Shown one piece after another: positions 1-11,800 of a stretch of DNA of 64,000 nucleotides. Under the pieces are notes generated by a model. That model saw only the letters and a list, made by a program, of their open reading frames with translations, made no database searches and had not been told where the DNA came from. Origin of the DNA: Amoebidium appalachense. Lineage: Eukaryota; Ichthyosporea. The stretch is taken from assembly GCA_963693365.1 (NCBI GenBank), contig CAVNZM010000003.1, positions 5,394,001-5,458,000 of the forward strand, given 5' to 3'. How positions within the stretch are numbered: position 1 is the stretch's first letter; each line of letters opens with the position of its first letter. The position numbers and the translations under genes are program-made.

Positions 1-888
1 TATCAGACTGTACCCGTACCTCGTGGGGCTAAAGTTGGTTGGGGGCAGAGGGCCCCTAGGCTCTTGTGACTTTACCCACTGGCCCAAAACATAAACATCG
101 TATGCCTGTGCTGCTTCGATGGCGGTCGAAAAAGACCCGACATAAACCTGTTTTAACGATATCTCATGGACCGACATCTTCTCCCTCAGCAGTTTCATGT
201 CCCGGAGAGCTCTATTGGGGCTTATTTTGACAAGATATGGTCGTGTCGTACGCTTAGTCCTTTGCACGCCGATATTTTCTCCGCCTTTTACCTCCTCCTC
301 TGTCAGGTAGTCTGTTTCTCTGTAGAAGTTGATGCGCCATAGGCATTCAGTCTTGGACATTTCCACCGAACGAACTGCCGCATCCACCGCCACCGCAGCC
401 TCGCTGTCTGTCGCAAAAAGTCCTACATGCTTATTGCTCGACCCTGAAAAACATACAGTAGCCTTCCAGGGTTTTCCAGACATAATTTTTGAGTCGATGG
501 CTACCCCCCGATATGGCGATGTTTTCTGCCACTCCAACATTTCCGTCCACCGGGCCTTTACCTTTTCCAACTCTGCACGAGTTGCTCTAAACGGCTGGAG
601 GTTTCCCAATGCAACGTTTGTCTTGGCAAGATAGCGGTTGCCAAGTACGCCCTGCCTGACCAAATATTTGACTGCAACGTCATGGTGACGTGCTGCTGCC
701 ACCTCATCAGTGAAATAGCCAAAGTGGAGAGTGATCACCATTGTTCTCCATTTGGAATGCCTCTTGTTCCATAGGACACCTTTATATGTGGAACTGTGTT
801 TGTTTGGTGCCGTAGACATATTTCTAACTGCCATTTGCTGGTGTGGACACAGGCCGGCTGGCGGTGCTGTGTGGGTGGCGGTCCACAT
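1..888 (-). CDS. Triple AP2/ERF-like domain protein, 3' end off window
   Basis: The minus strand is open from an ATG at 888 to the window edge (296 codons). Three AP2-like units can be read. Unit 1 has YKGVLWNKRHSKWR, then HFGYFTDEVAAARHHDVAV. Unit 2 has SPYRGVAID, WKATVCF, then HVGLFATDSEAAVAVDAAV. Unit 3 has RPYLVKIS, then VYVGSFSTAIEAAQAYDVYV. The YRG-like start, the WR/WKA strand and the G-F/Y-x-T-x-x-x-A-A-x-A-x-D helix are the AP2 signature, so DNA binding in the nucleus is the family expectation; unit 3 is the most degenerate. The start is uncertain: a splice acceptor (ttgcag) lies directly before the ATG, so an upstream exon is possible. The 3' end is outside the window. A diverged copy of the region after unit 2 sits at 40824-40894. 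Confidence 0.72.
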   Translation of the reverse strand, partial: MWTATHTAPPAGLCPHQQMAVRNMSTAPNKHSSTYKGVLWNKRHSKWRTMVITLHFGYFTDEVAAARHHDVAVKYLVRQGVLGNRYLAKTNVALGNLQPFRATRAELEKVKARWTEMLEWQKTSPYRGVAIDSKIMSGKPWKATVCFSGSSNKHVGLFATDSEAAVAVDAAVRSVEMSKTECLWRINFYRETDYLTEEEVKGGENIGVQRTKRTTRPYLVKISPNRALRDMKLLREKMSVHEISLKQVYVGSFSTAIEAAQAYDVYVLGQWVKSQEPRGPLPPTNFSPTRYGYSLI

Positions 889-3049
<2,161 letters not shown>

Positions 3050-3173
3050 CTTCATTTTTCGAATCCAAAGGCCCACCGCTGAGGCCCAAAAAGGCTGCTG
3101 CCCTCTGCACCGTGGCTGCATGCATCCCCTGCACGTGATATTGCTCCAATAAGTGAGAGGTATCCGATGACAT
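3050..3173 (-). CDS. Candidate first coding exon, paralog of 18374-18524
   Basis: An ATG at 3173 opens 41 codons that start MSSDTSHLLEQYHVQGMH and end at a consensus donor GAAG|GTGGGT, leaving phase 1. The exon at 18374-18524 on the other strand encodes TDTSHLLDQYHVQGMH, keeps the same ATG position and ends at the same GAAG|GTGGGT donor in the same phase. Conservation of both the peptide and the splice site supports real coding sequence. I do not recognise the family, and I find no following exon on the minus strand to the left. Confidence 0.45.
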
Positions 3174-3797
3174 TTTAGAGCCTAAGAGTGCACAGTGATC
3201 TGTATTCATTGCCTTACAGGGGCATATCCAATATGACCAAAAGGGGGATGATATCTTGCAACACTATGTGTTATCAAAGCAATATGACTCCCGAGCTCCC
3301 GGGGTGCCGGGGGGGGGGGGGGGGGGGAGGGGAGATGGCGCGGATTAGATCGTTGGGGAGGGGGAGGGACGGCCGATAATGAAGGTGGAAGCCAACGTGA
3401 CCAGATCGAGGAGGAAGGGGGGGGGGGGGGGGGGGGGGGGGAGGGGGGGGATGGAGAAAACGGGAGCGGTGTGTACTGAATAATATATGGGGCGGCAAGA
3501 GAGGGAATGGTACATGGCGGCAGTTGACCTGTCATTTTGCATCTATCTGATTGGCGGAAATTGGTGGAGATCAAGAATTTTCAAGTTGTGTGAAAACCAA
3601 TCAAAAACCATTCGTGTTTTAGTAGACCGCAGACACAGTACCATTTCTGCTCTGGCGTTGACTAATAGCAATTCGCTAAACCGACAGGTCTCATGTGCCA
3701 TTTTTCTCTTTCCGTTGCATGGTAACGAGGAGGAAGGTATAATAAAGTGCAGGGGAGGAGTGCAGGCTTCGTGGTGGTGGTGGTTTTTTTTTTGTTT

Positions 3798-3838
<41 letters not shown>

Positions 3839-4512
3839 AATTCTAGTTCTCTTTGGCACTTCCCTGCCGCGCCATTTTCAACTTCCATCCATGAAAAACA
3901 AGTCACATTCAACTAAAAAGAACCCCTGTGGGGGGAGGGGGTGCTAAGTCTAGTTTTCCTTCTCCTGCGGGCACCATTTTAAACTTCCATCCATGACACA
4001 CGGGTCACATTCAGCTAAGAAGAACCCCCCTCCCCCCCCCCCCCCCCCCCCCCTCCCCCCATGTATCAGCGCCCCCCTCCCCCCCCCCCTCCCCTCGCCG
4101 CAGTTGCCTCTCCCTCGCCCGTGCCAGCACAAATAACCAACCACCCCCCTCCTCGACGTAGGCAAGTGCCTGCTGTCACCACTCATTTCCACCCCTTAAT
4201 TTCTTTTTTACACTAACGGCTAAAAAGTCAGAGAGCTGGGCAAGGTTACTGTGGTGGTTTGCAGGCTCGCATTGACTGTTGGTGTTGGCTGAATCTGCAT
4301 CACCATTGTATCGCCTTCCTTCTCTTTCATTTTCTTTTCCATTATATAAGAGAGATGCAAGAGAGGGTACGTGTACGTCTGCCCCATTTTTTACATTTTT
4401 TTACCTTCCACAACGGAAGCAACAAGAAGCCAATGTAGTTTTTTTCCCCACGGGGAGGAGGGGGTTGGGGGGAAGGGAGGAGGGCCCCGAGGAGGGGGGT
4501 CTCGAGGGGTTG

Positions 4513-4578
<66 letters not shown>

Positions 4579-5380
4579 GTGTGTGCGCGCGTGTGTGTGC
4601 ACGTGTGTGTGTGTGTGTGTGTGTGTGCTTGGGCGAAGAGAACGAGGGGGGGGGAGTTGGAGGGGGAAGGGGGGAGGGGGGAGGGTCAAAACGTGCTTAC
4701 CCTTGCGCATATCGACACAGCAGGGGTGTGCCGGGCTAAAGACATGCTGCAAGTTGCAGCCCTCTGTCCAAACATGGTCTGTGGTGATGGTGGTACAGAA
4801 GACCGTGTGAGGGAGAAATGGGAGGGGAGGAGGTGAAGGAGGCGGCGGGGGGGGGGGGAGGTGGTTAGCCATGGAGTCTTTTTGTGTTCGTGAGTTTCGT
4901 GGCCTGAAAATTATTCATCGAACAAGAAATGGGAGGTGCATAGATGGTGAGAACTACAATTCGGTCAGAGAATAAAGGTATGGTGTGAGAGGTGCTAGTA
5001 GTGGCGGTGCTGTTTAATGGGTGGGTGGGTAGATGGGGAGAAGCGGCATCTAGGTAATAGTGAAACGGTCGATGGAATGCATGGGTAGGTTTTTCCCGGG
5101 GGTGGGAGAGGGGTGGGGTGGGAGGAGGGGGCGGGAGACGGGTAGGGGGGAGGGAGGGGCGAGGGGAGGAGGGGGGGGGGGGGGGGGGGAGGGGGGGGAG
5201 GGGCAGAGGGGGGGGGGGGGGGGGGGGGGGGTCTAACCGAACTTATTTTTTTGCACGGTCAGCAGGAATTCTTCCCGGCAGGAATCCAGCAGCAAGGCGG
5301 CAAGACCGTACGGGTGCAAGAAGAAGCTACAAGAAGTCGGAGCTGAAAGACATGGAAGTGACGGCTATCCAACCAAATAC
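3174..5380. other. No gene recognised; repeat-rich
   Basis: Holds poly-G (3310-3326, 3418-3448), a T-then-G tract (3787-3837), poly-C (4026-4052), an imperfect GT run with embedded GC steps (4515-4627) and G-rich DNA at 5100-5231. No motif or exon could be supported. An open frame ends in-frame at 5390-5392 after an acceptor-like cggtcag near 5262, but it has no recognisable content. Confidence 0.5.
3843..4030. repeat. Two-copy tandem duplication, period about 109 bp
   Basis: The segment from ctagttctc to the run of C at 3926 recurs, diverged, from ctagttttc at 3952. Both copies share a ccattttnaacttccatccatga core followed by gtcacattca and aagaaccccc. It is non-coding and flanked by homopolymers. 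Confidence 0.7.
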
Positions 5381-5413
5381 CACGGCCATCTAGAAACACT
5401 GTAGATGGCCGTG
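5381..5413. other. Perfect 12-bp hairpin
   Basis: CACGGCCATCTA at 5381-5392 and TAGATGGCCGTG at 5402-5413 are exact reverse complements around a 9-base loop. It overlaps the stop codon of a short open frame (5118-5393). It could be a small cruciform or the inner end of an inverted-repeat element; no poly-T tail suggests a terminator. Confidence 0.85.
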
Positions 5414-5654
5414 CCAAATACCCAAACCCAAACCTAGATTTTAAACCCAGATGTCACGCATGCGGCATGACCGCCGCTTCGCACTGCACGCCTATGTATT
5501 ATAAAGACACAAAAAATGTATACTAAAATGAAACATTATAAAACATACAAGTATTTATGTTGCGTAATAAGGTATCATTTTTGAGCCGAAAATGTACCAG
5601 AAATATGCTTAAATCTTAGTTCTTGGCGTTTTCTTGCTTCTTCTTGTTGTCTCT

Positions 5655-5863
<209 letters not shown>

Positions 5864-5965
5864 GACCGTGAAACCCAAATCACCTGCTATATTTGGAAAA
5901 GATGTGCTATTAAAGAGGCGCTTTTCTTATAAGATTCAGGTGCTCGATGGTGATCTATGGCGATA

Positions 5966-7935
5966 ACAAAAGGAAAGTGATCGTGCTATTAAACCTGATC
6001 TTACTATCATGTTAAGCTCTCTCTTTTCTTGGTGTGTTAAATGTGGACATGTCCCGTCATCTTGGTTAGATACCTTAGTGATCCCCATAGTTAAGAAGGA
6101 CTCTGAGGGCCCCATATCATCCTTTCGCCCCATTACACTAACCCAGGTTGTTCGTAGATTCTTTGAAGCTTGCTTACTTAGGTTATTTGCACATCACCCT
6201 AGGTTTCAATCTATTCTTCACATACACCCATGCCAATCCGCTTTTCGTAAAAACAATTCATGTTATGTTCAAATAATGGCACTGCACGATTCTATGCAAG
6301 TTGGTGCACGATATGTTGGCTTTATTGATTGGAAAACTGCTTACGATTCTGTCTCACCTGGTCTCCTATGGGAAAAGCTTGCTGCACGGGGTGTACCACA
6401 CTGCATTGGTGTTCTGTTAGAAGCACTCTTGTCTCAAACCTATGGTAGAGCTGTGGTCAATGGGCATCTTTCATATGGTTTTGCTCGTACTAGAGGTCTC
6501 TTGCAGGGTTCATTGCTTAGCCCCTTTTTGTTTAACCTATTTATAGATGATTTGGCTGTCAAGATTTACGCCGAAAACGATGACCCTATTAATAACTTTC
6601 CGCCTGCACTTCTCTATGCTGATGATCTGTCCCTCCTTGCCCGTACCCCTAGACGCCTGCAAAGATTGTTCGATGTAGTGTCAGAGTGGTGCAAGGCAAA
6701 CCTTATGATCCTTAACATAGACAAATGTGGTGTTCTTGTACCTGATATAGCCAACAATTTCCACACATTTACATTATCATCTAAACCTGTACCTATAGTT
6801 CCAGAATACAAATATCTTGGTGTTCCGGTTGATTCTGTTGGTGTTATGTTTCCCCATATGGTCGAAAAGAGGGTAGAGTTGGCTCGTAAGCGGTTAGCTT
6901 TCTTCTCGGCTAATATTTTTAAAGACATACCCCTCCATCCTTCTATTAGACTTACATTTATTCGCACTTTTGTCTTCCCGGCATGTGAATATGGTTTACC
7001 CCTTCTCGCCGCTTGGATCAAGAAAGAGAGAACTAGAGCGCTTAAACCCTTGGCAAATTTCCTTGAAGCAGAAGTTGCCTCCTTTCTATCTAACAACTGT
7101 TGTAAACCTGGGCCTGTAACGCTCTCGATATATGGTCTGGTCCCAATAGCTGCTAGAGTATCCTATCTCGCGCTGAAATTCAATAAGCACATAAGCCGCT
7201 TAAAGAAGTATTTGCCCTCCCACCCTCTCTTCTCTATCCGACCTGTCCCCTCCTCACCTCTCCCCTCTTTCCTTCCCTCTCTCTCCCCTTCTCCCCTGGG
7301 CACAAATACAAATAAACCCCGCAATAGTGTGTGTGTGACTTTGGACTGCCACTTACTTATTAAACATGTACACAATCACAAGATAATCACGCAATATAAC
7401 AAATGGAAAAAGATACCACACGACACTAGACCCGATGAAAGCATACACCTTGAAAAACTAAGCCTTATTATGTCTCGTTTTATATATACTGACCGCCTCA
7501 ACCATATTGCCAAATATGGCACTCGCAAATGTATAACACCTAAATACATATTACCTTCCTGTAGAACTGGTCTTTCTCTAGCTGATGGTATTATTGATCA
7601 ATTACCACGCTTTTACTGTACACGTGCTATACAGTGGAGATCTAATAAGTATAAGGTGGCATCATTTGCATGCCCAAACAACACACACACACACCAGTTT
7701 AACCGGTCATGTATCGCCAAATGTAGTTTGATAGACCACATAATACCGCAACACACACACGTCACATTCACAACAGACACCCAGAAAGATAGCCTACCTG
7801 TAAATTACAACATCCTTGATTTTATACTAAACACGCGTAACTACGACCTGTTTATTAGATGTATTGATTGGCTTGAGAAACACATCACTACAAAATTCTA
7901 GCGCACGCGCACACAAACACACTCACACACACTCA

Positions 7936-8027
<92 letters not shown>

Positions 8028-8058
8028 CCAGCTGATACCGAGTGTCCCAGGGGAGCCC

Positions 8059-8126
<68 letters not shown>

Positions 8127-8321
8127 GGGGAACCCCAACTAATTGATCTCTCCTTGTAGTCTTTATGGTGTCTCGTAGAGAAAGTAAACCCTGATATATA
8201 GTCATCACCCGACATCTATGTACGTGATCATGATATACCGCTGAGGGGATATTCCGAGCAAAACCCCCCCCATACCTGAGACTGGTTTCTCTTTGCCTCG
8301 AGTAAACAGCGTAAACCCCCC
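5966..8321 (+). mobile_element. LINE copy 1, 5'-truncated
   Basis: This is the 3' 2.35 kb of the same non-LTR element found full length at 24361-28076. Homology begins at ACAAAAGG (5966), inside the RT region, and ends at GTAAACCCCC (8320). CTATGGC precedes the 5' junction (5955-5961, then gata) and recurs directly after the 3' end (8322-8328, then ata), which fits a short target-site duplication. The element carries an (AC)n tract after its stop (7937-8025), an A tract (8062-8125), and then about 195 bases of unique tail. The encoded protein differs from the full copy by a single visible residue (Y for S near the end), so this insertion is recent. Confidence 0.93.
6009..7901 (+). CDS. LINE reverse transcriptase, N-terminally truncated
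   Basis: 630 codons, matching the C-terminal 630 residues of the LINE protein at 24794-27991. RT landmarks in order: SSFRPITLTQVVRRFFEA, FIDWKTAYDSVSPGLLWEKL (first catalytic Asp), GLLQGSLLSPFLFNLFIDDL, LLYADDLSLLA (catalytic YADD), KCGVLV and YKYLGVPVD. The endonuclease half and the first RT blocks are missing because of 5' truncation, so this copy cannot mobilise itself. The ATG used is an internal methionine; the frame is open upstream to the truncation point. Confidence 0.92.
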   Translation: MLSSLFSWCVKCGHVPSSWLDTLVIPIVKKDSEGPISSFRPITLTQVVRRFFEACLLRLFAHHPRFQSILHIHPCQSAFRKNNSCYVQIMALHDSMQVGARYVGFIDWKTAYDSVSPGLLWEKLAARGVPHCIGVLLEALLSQTYGRAVVNGHLSYGFARTRGLLQGSLLSPFLFNLFIDDLAVKIYAENDDPINNFPPALLYADDLSLLARTPRRLQRLFDVVSEWCKANLMILNIDKCGVLVPDIANNFHTFTLSSKPVPIVPEYKYLGVPVDSVGVMFPHMVEKRVELARKRLAFFSANIFKDIPLHPSIRLTFIRTFVFPACEYGLPLLAAWIKKERTRALKPLANFLEAEVASFLSNNCCKPGPVTLSIYGLVPIAARVSYLALKFNKHISRLKKYLPSHPLFSIRPVPSSPLPSFLPSLSPSPLGTNTNKPRNSVCVTLDCHLLIKHVHNHKIITQYNKWKKIPHDTRPDESIHLEKLSLIMSRFIYTDRLNHIAKYGTRKCITPKYILPSCRTGLSLADGIIDQLPRFYCTRAIQWRSNKYKVASFACPNNTHTHQFNRSCIAKCSLIDHIIPQHTHVTFTTDTQKDSLPVNYNILDFILNTRNYDLFIRCIDWLEKHITTKF

Positions 8322-8504
8322 CTATGGCATATCCGACCACGCGATGATTGGTAGCAGATTGAAAATAACCAATCGACCATCAATACTAATACTAAATCTA
8401 GGAATCTGGGTTTGGTTGGGTCAGTTGGGTGGGGTATAGTCGCCTAGTGAGCTCGAGCAGTCCGGCTGCGCAGCGGATATTGATGCTACCAAAATGTAAG
8501 GGTT

Positions 8505-8717
8505 TTACTGAAAATAGAAAATCAAAAATATATTTTTCGAGATGGCCATGGTACCGGCTGTCTTGAGGAAGGGAGTGACGTCATCAGGTGCGTGTTTGAC
8601 CAATCGTTCAAATGAATGTGTTTGCGCAAACGCTAGCGTGCAGCCACCATAATGGCCCAGCAGAACAGCACGACGCTTCATCACAAACTTATTGTAGGGA
8701 GTCCACGACGCAGACAT
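8505..8717 (-). CDS. Small hypothetical ORF or first exon
   Basis: 70 codons starting MSASWTPYNKFVMKRRAVLL, in ordinary-complexity DNA free of microsatellites, unlike most short frames here. It lies head to head with the RCC1 gene. A TGACGTCA palindrome (8576-8583) falls inside the frame. I recognise no family. It may be chance. Confidence 0.2.
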   Translation of the reverse strand: MSASWTPYNKFVMKRRAVLLGHYGGCTLAFAQTHSFERLVKHAPDDVTPFLKTAGTMAISKNIFLIFYFQ

Positions 8718-8867
8718 TTAGGAGTCTTAACTGTGACATGCATGATACACACAGGATGTCTCGATGCACACACAATAGTTGACTTCGGCAGGTGCTCACT
8801 CTTGGCACAAGTGCCCCCGTCCTAGCGCCCCACCGCACCTGGAAACAAGCGACGGAATTAGAATAAG

Positions 8868-11800
8868 GCTATCATCTGGATCTGGAACATTTGCTTACTG
8901 GGGCTCTAGACAGGGAGCTCCGTGGGAAGAGGATAGTCCAGGTTTCATGCGGGGAGCAGCACACGGCATGTATTGTGAGTATCCTCATTTGAGCATCCTC
9001 ATTTCTCTTGTCGTCGTTACAATTCAATCGTTTGTCATTTCTTGAAACAGAGATGAAACAGAGGGATATGTTGGGGTACTTCATCAAGTGTTTTCTTGTA
9101 TTTTTAGTGGGGGTGGGGGGGAGGTGGAGGGAGGGAGGGAGAGAAAGGAAGGGTGTGATCGCCATTTATTTCCACAGTGAAAAAGTCGGGCACCTGCAAA
9201 GTGATACACTGGTACGTCTATGCAGGGTTGGCATAAAGAAGAACTTCTGCGGGGAGATCACACGTGGTTTTTCAAGTTGTTTTATTTGGAGACCAAGTTT
9301 GCTTTTTTCCTCGTTCAAAAGCAAGTGGTCTCCAAAGTATAACGGAAATATGGTATCTATGCGTGGTAGACATCAACATGTGATTCGTTCTCGTTTCCAG
9401 CTGCTTGAAAAGAAATAGAAACGAGAGGAATTGTGTTTCTGATGTGCAATGGTGTGCTCAGGATGACCTTGGTAACGTCTACTGCTGGGGTAGGCAGCGT
9501 GAGGGCCAGTGTGGGTTTGGCCGGAGCATAAAACCGCTGCTGGAGCCAAGGTGTGGGTGTGCCTGTGTGTTTCTCCAAATGTTTCTAAACCTCTCTTACG
9601 TTGTGTTGGTGATGAGGTATAAAAGGATGGTTGAATGAATGGGTCTTGTGGGGAGATTCAAGGAGGAGTTTGTTTGTGAGGTGTGTGTGTGTGTGTGTGT
9701 ATGTGTGAGGCTTTTTTTTTTTTTTTTTTTTTTTTTGTTGGGGGGGGGGGGGGGGGGGGGGAGGGAGGGAGGGAGATAAAGAGACCTTTAATACGGGCAT
9801 TTGCGACATGGCGCGCTCATCTGTATCGTTGTTTTAAGTTGGTTGGTATCGTTATTTGTTATGTTTCGTTCATATCATAATCATCAACACATCATACATC
9901 ATCACACATCACCATCATCACCAATCTTACTGTTACAATCGTTATTCCGGCTCTTTATTATTATTGTGATTATCAACATTACTGTTACAATCGTCATTCC
10001 GGCTCTTTATTATTATTGTTATTATCATCACTCTTGGTGTGTGTATGTGCGTGTGCGGGGGGGGGGCGGTTTAGGGGGGGGGGGGGGGGGGGGTCTATGC
10101 TCTGGAAAATCCGTATTGTGTAGCCCAGGGATGCCGAAGAAGAGCTGGGAACTTTAACGCCCTGTTTTGTGGAGGCATATTTCATGATCTGCCGCAACGA
10201 GGGATGTAAGGATCACCTTCTCTCATGGTTCACTTGCCCAATGTGTTAGTAATATCATTCCCTGTATTCTGTCCTTTTTTTCTTTCCCCTCTTGACACTT
10301 GCGTGCGTGGGGTTGCAGTATGGTGCCAGGGCTGGAACATGAGGTGATAGTGCGGGTGGAGTGTGGCCACGAGCACACCCTCGCCCTCACCGACGGCGGG
10401 GTTCTGTACATGTGGGGCCTTATGCATGTCCAGGTAAGAGGTTCGGGGGCTAAAAAAAAAAAAAAGGAAAAAAGAAAAAAAAGGGAGGGGGGGGGGGGGG
10501 GGGGGAGGGGGGGGGGAGGTACCGAATAGGACGTTGAATGAAACCCAAAAACTAAAAATATCACTCATAATCAATCGAAAATCTGTGACTTGGGACAGCG
10601 ATTTTTTTTTGTTTTTGCCGGTCAACCATGTTTTTCGTGTTCGCCCCTTTCCTTTGAATATTCCCATTTATGCTTACTTTTACCATGGTTTGGTCAACCA
10701 GAACCCCCCCTCCCTCCTCCTTCTTCTTTTCACTTCTAATTGGATGTTTTTCTCCACATCTACTCGTAAACAATAAATACTACGTATGTTGGCCTCACAT
10801 TTCACTCCCCCCGCCCCCCCCCCCCCCCCCCCACCCACCCACCCCCCACCCCCCTCCCCCCCATCCCCCACCCCCACCCTTTTTTGTTGGTTTTTTTCAT
10901 ATAAATAGGACACCCGCCTCCGTAAACGATTTTAACCAATAGACTTTTGGCATGCAGGGGCCCCAGGTTAAGACGCAGTATTTTGGGCTCACTGATCTTA
11001 ACGAGGGCCAGCGGAGGGATATGATTGAGAAAAGCTACTACGAATATTTGTCGAATGGGGGGGTTTCGGATGACATACACCAGTCTATGGAGACCGTAGG
11101 TATGCATTATCCTAAGCACCCCCCCCCCCTCCCCCCCTTCTTTCCTCCTTCCCCCCCCCCCCCCCCCAAACACCCACTCACCCCCCTCCCCCCCAGCCCC
11201 AATACATGAAAATGGGAAGCAAGCACACACATAAGACGGATATGTACACGTGTGCGTGCATGTCCAGCAACATATAATGCATAGATTATAACGAGTAAAT
11301 TTTGGTTGGGGACTCTGTTTCACCCCTGTGTGTTGAAAAAGTTTGCAACATTTTCTCTCTCGCTTGTTTTCGTTTTTCCCACTGTATGTCCACCCAAGAA
11401 AAAGACGTGTTAGCCTCTGTGCGTGTGTGCTGTCTCTCCGTGTGTCTGTATGAACGTTTATTTGTGGTTATGGGCTTTCAGGTAGCGTGTTTTTGTGTAA
11501 GTACACATCTGCCCGATGCAAACTTACCCTGTAATGATTATACCTGCCTTGGTCTTTTCCGTTTTGTGTTCACACTTAGTTTGGTTCACAGCTGGGTTCA
11601 GGCGGCATGTGGTGACACAGCCCCGCCAGGTGGTGATCCCTAACTGCCCACACAGTAAGCTGACCCTCCCCCCCCCCCCCCCCCCCTCCCCCCTCCCCCC
11701 TCCCTCCTCCTGCCCGTCTTATATCGACGAGTTCGTTTGAGGACACATTTGTTTTGACCTCTGCATCCAAGGTGTCGATTTGAGTGGTGGGGAAGGGAAG

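Noticed and set aside
329-634. Plus-strand 101-codon frame in the AP2 region.
   Set aside because: It is the shadow of the AP2-domain gene on the other strand.
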